From assembly GCA_001443525.1 (NCBI GenBank), contig LKPX01000012.1, positions 1 to 64,000 on the forward strand: a DNA stretch of 64,000 nt, written 5' to 3'. This document shows positions 61,965 through 64,000 of this stretch, one piece after another; position 1 is the stretch's first letter, and each line of letters begins with the position of its first letter. Under the pieces are notes generated by a model. It did not search any database, was not told where the DNA came from, and was given only the letters and a program-made list of their open reading frames with translations. This DNA comes from Desulfobacteraceae bacterium RAAP-1 (lineage in GTDB: Bacteria; Desulfobacterota; Desulfobacteria; Desulfobacterales; Desulfatirhabdiaceae). A program made the translations under genes and the position numbers.

Positions 61965-64000
61965 ATGAACCATATGATCCACAACAGCATCGTGAATTTT
62001 ATCTGGGGGATTGCCGACGACGTGTTGCGTGATGTCTATGTGCGCGGCAAGTACCGCGACGTGATCCTGCCGATGACGGTCATCCGCCGTCTCGATGCAC
62101 TCTTGGAGCCGACCAAGGAAAAAGTACTCGATATGAAGAAGCGGCTCGACGGAGCCGGAATCGCTAACCAGCACGCCGCGCTCTGCCAGGCAGCAGGCGA
62201 GGCCTTTTACAACGTCTCGCCATTTACGCTGCGCGACCTGAAGAACCGCGCCAGGCAACAGCAGCTCAAGGCCGATTTCGAAGCCTACCTGGACGGTTTT
62301 TCACTGAACGTCCAGGAGATCCTCGACAAGTTCAAGTTCCGCAACCAGATCCCGACGCTGATCGAGGCGGACATCCTCGGCCACCTGATTGAAAAGTTTC
62401 TCGACGGCCGCGTCAATCTCAGCCCCAAGCCGGTTCAGGACGTGGACGGCAACGAGCTGCTGCCGGCGCTCGATAACCACTCGATGGGCACCATCTTCGA
62501 GGAGCTGATCCGCCGCTTTAACGAGGAGAACAACGAAGAGGCCGGAGAACACTTCACGCCTCGAGATGTGGTTAAGCTCATGGCCGACCTGATTTTCCTG
62601 CCGGTGGCAGGCAGCATCGAATCCGGAACCTACCTCGTCTATGACGGGGCATGCGGCACCGGCGGCATGCTGACCGTGGCGGAGGAACGCCTGGCCGAGC
62701 TGGCCCAAAGCCACGGCAAAGATGTTTCCATTCACCTTTTCGGCCAGGAGGTGCAGCCGGAAACCTACGCCATCTCCAAGGCCGACCTGCTGCTCAAAGG
62801 CGAAGGGGCCGAGGCCGAGAACATGAAGTACGGCTCCACGCTCTCCAGCGATGCCTTCCCGTCGCAGGAATTCGACTTCATGCTCTCCAACCCACCTTAC
62901 GGCAAGAGCTGGAAGACCGACCTGGAGCGCCTGGGCGGCAAGGGCGACATCAAGGACCCGCGCTTTGTCACCCAACACGGCGGCGACCCGGAATACAAGA
63001 TGATCACCCGCTCCTCGGACGGGCAGCTCATGTTCCTGGTCAACAAACTCTCCAAGATGAAGCACACCACCCGCCTCGGCAGCCGTATCGCCGAGGTCCA
63101 CAACGGTTCGTCGCTCTTCACCGGCGACGCGGGTCAGGGCGAGAGCAATATCCGTCGTTGGATCATCGATAACGATTGGCTGGAAGCTATCATCGCCCTG
63201 CCGGAGAACATGTTCTACAACACCGGCATCGCCACCTACATCTGGGTACTCACCAACCGCAAGAGTGACGAACGTCGGGGCAAGGTCCAGCTCATCGATG
63301 CCACCGAATGGTTCGTGCCGCTGCGCCGCAATCTCGGCAAGAAGAACTGTGAGTTCTCCGAGGAACACATTCGCGCCATCTGCAACCTGGTGGTGAATCC
63401 GGTTGAGACCGAGAAATCGAAAATTTTCCCCAAAGAGGCGTTTGGCTACTGGAAAGTAACGGTGGACCGTCCGCTGCGCCTCGCCGTTGACCTGAGCACG
63501 GCCCGGCTGGAACGGTTCGAGCGGAGCTGCGCCAAGGCCAAGGAAGAGCCGTTGGCCAACCTGTCCCGCCGCGTGGCCGAGACACTCGGAGCCGGTCCGC
63601 ACCTGGATTTCAATGCCTTCATGGATGCCTGCGACGCCGATGCCGACAAGCACGGTGTCAAGCTCACCGCCAAACGCAAAAAGCTGCTGCAAAGCGAATT
63701 ATGTGACGCCTGCGAGGACGTCGTGCCGGTACTGAAGAAGGTTTACAAGCCGGGCAAAGCCACGCCTGATCCCATCCACGGCCTGTTCGAAGCCGAGGTG
63801 GGCGGCAAGACCTGCGTGGTTGAATACGAGCCGGATACCGCCCTGCGCGACAGCGAGCAGGTGCCGCTGCTGGAAGAAGGCGGTATCGAGGCGTTCTTCC
63901 GGCGTGAGGTGCTGTCCTACATCCCGGATGCCTGGATCGACCCAGGCAAGACGCTGGTGGGCTATGAGATATCCTTCACCCGACATTTCTACCGGCCCGC
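61965..64000 (+). CDS. hsdM: Type I restriction-modification DNA methyltransferase subunit HsdM (runs off right edge)
   Basis: At least 678 residues, open to the window end. The N-terminal HsdM domain (FIWGIADDVLRDVYVRGKYR) is followed by the methyltransferase core with the SAM motif DGACGTGGMLT and the catalytic NPPYG in LSNPPYGKSW, which marks an N6-adenine enzyme. A long C-terminal part follows (VDRPLRLAVDLSTARLERFE, then KLLQSELCDACED). ATG 61965 has AAGGAG about 13 bases upstream, and an ATG at 61974 is possible. The HsdS and HsdR partners would lie beyond the edge. The GC-rich codon use differs from the left neighbours, suggesting acquisition by transfer. Confidence 0.93.
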   Translation, partial: MNHMIHNSIVNFIWGIADDVLRDVYVRGKYRDVILPMTVIRRLDALLEPTKEKVLDMKKRLDGAGIANQHAALCQAAGEAFYNVSPFTLRDLKNRARQQQLKADFEAYLDGFSLNVQEILDKFKFRNQIPTLIEADILGHLIEKFLDGRVNLSPKPVQDVDGNELLPALDNHSMGTIFEELIRRFNEENNEEAGEHFTPRDVVKLMADLIFLPVAGSIESGTYLVYDGACGTGGMLTVAEERLAELAQSHGKDVSIHLFGQEVQPETYAISKADLLLKGEGAEAENMKYGSTLSSDAFPSQEFDFMLSNPPYGKSWKTDLERLGGKGDIKDPRFVTQHGGDPEYKMITRSSDGQLMFLVNKLSKMKHTTRLGSRIAEVHNGSSLFTGDAGQGESNIRRWIIDNDWLEAIIALPENMFYNTGIATYIWVLTNRKSDERRGKVQLIDATEWFVPLRRNLGKKNCEFSEEHIRAICNLVVNPVETEKSKIFPKEAFGYWKVTVDRPLRLAVDLSTARLERFERSCAKAKEEPLANLSRRVAETLGAGPHLDFNAFMDACDADADKHGVKLTAKRKKLLQSELCDACEDVVPVLKKVYKPGKATPDPIHGLFEAEVGGKTCVVEYEPDTALRDSEQVPLLEEGGIEAFFRREVLSYIPDAWIDPGKTLVGYEISFTRHFYRP

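Noticed and set aside
62301-63692. Long open frame of 463 codons on the minus strand
   Set aside because: It is antisense to hsdM, whose plus-strand translation has all methyltransferase motifs. The long reverse frame is a by-product of GC-rich codon use.

Overview
The window looks like a chromosomal segment of a sulfate-reducing member of the Desulfobacterota (former Deltaproteobacteria, Desulfobacteraceae-like). The strongest evidence is the ahbC-hemB-ahbD cluster at 56.3-59.6 kb, which belongs to the siroheme-dependent heme pathway of sulfate reducers. A SufB/SufC pair without the other Suf genes, PAS/GAF-rich two-component genes and a PHP-glycosyltransferase fusion fit the same assignment. 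The assignment is inference from gene content. No 16S rRNA gene or respiratory operon is present.

Layout. 0-9.1 kb is a signalling region with damage. An IS630 transposase remnant runs into fragments of a response regulator and a histidine kinase. Three tightly spaced intact genes follow (a solute-binding protein and two large hybrid kinases), then a sigma-54 activator broken by two small lesions. 9.3-14.4 kb is a minus-strand operon: PHP-glycosyltransferase, radical SAM protein, PAS protein, class 3 lipase. 15-22 kb holds an ammonium transporter behind a sigma-54-type promoter, an OmpA-like lipoprotein, trmO with a zinc/iron-chelating (YkgJ-like) gene, and two tandem NlpC/P60 peptidases, the second with a barrel-like C-terminal domain.

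22-30 kb carries an acyl-CoA ligase, a PLP decarboxylase, a STAS/HATPase partner-switch pair, a DHH phosphoesterase, dxs, tlyA and a tiny entericidin-like lipoprotein. 30.4-43 kb is minus-strand housekeeping: yggL, sufC-sufB-(HPr-like protein)-ispD-(AhpF-like reductase), the RNase P RNA, a zinc-ribbon coiled-coil protein, a Nif3-like protein, one tRNA with anticodon CAU, rpoD and dnaG. 43-54.5 kb carries a tandem-GAF protein, nicotinate phosphoribosyltransferase, a GcvT-SHMT fusion, an unrecognised secreted protein, minCDE, an amidohydrolase and an orphan solute-binding protein. 54.5-61.4 kb has a metallophosphoesterase and the heme operon, which begins with an unusual ClpX-like ATPase and ends with a CBS protein. 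From 61.8 kb to the right edge a visibly more GC-rich type I methyltransferase gene (hsdM) runs off the window.

Hairpin-forming repeats, some clearly related, are scattered between genes at about 14.6, 16.5, 37.0, 42.9, 44.4, 50.1 and 52.0 kb. The points I consider most worth pursuing are the ClpX-like unfoldase in the heme operon, the GcvT-SHMT fusion, the PHP-glycosyltransferase/radical SAM/PAS/lipase operon, the HPr-like protein joined to SufBC, the peptidase-barrel protein and the repeat families.
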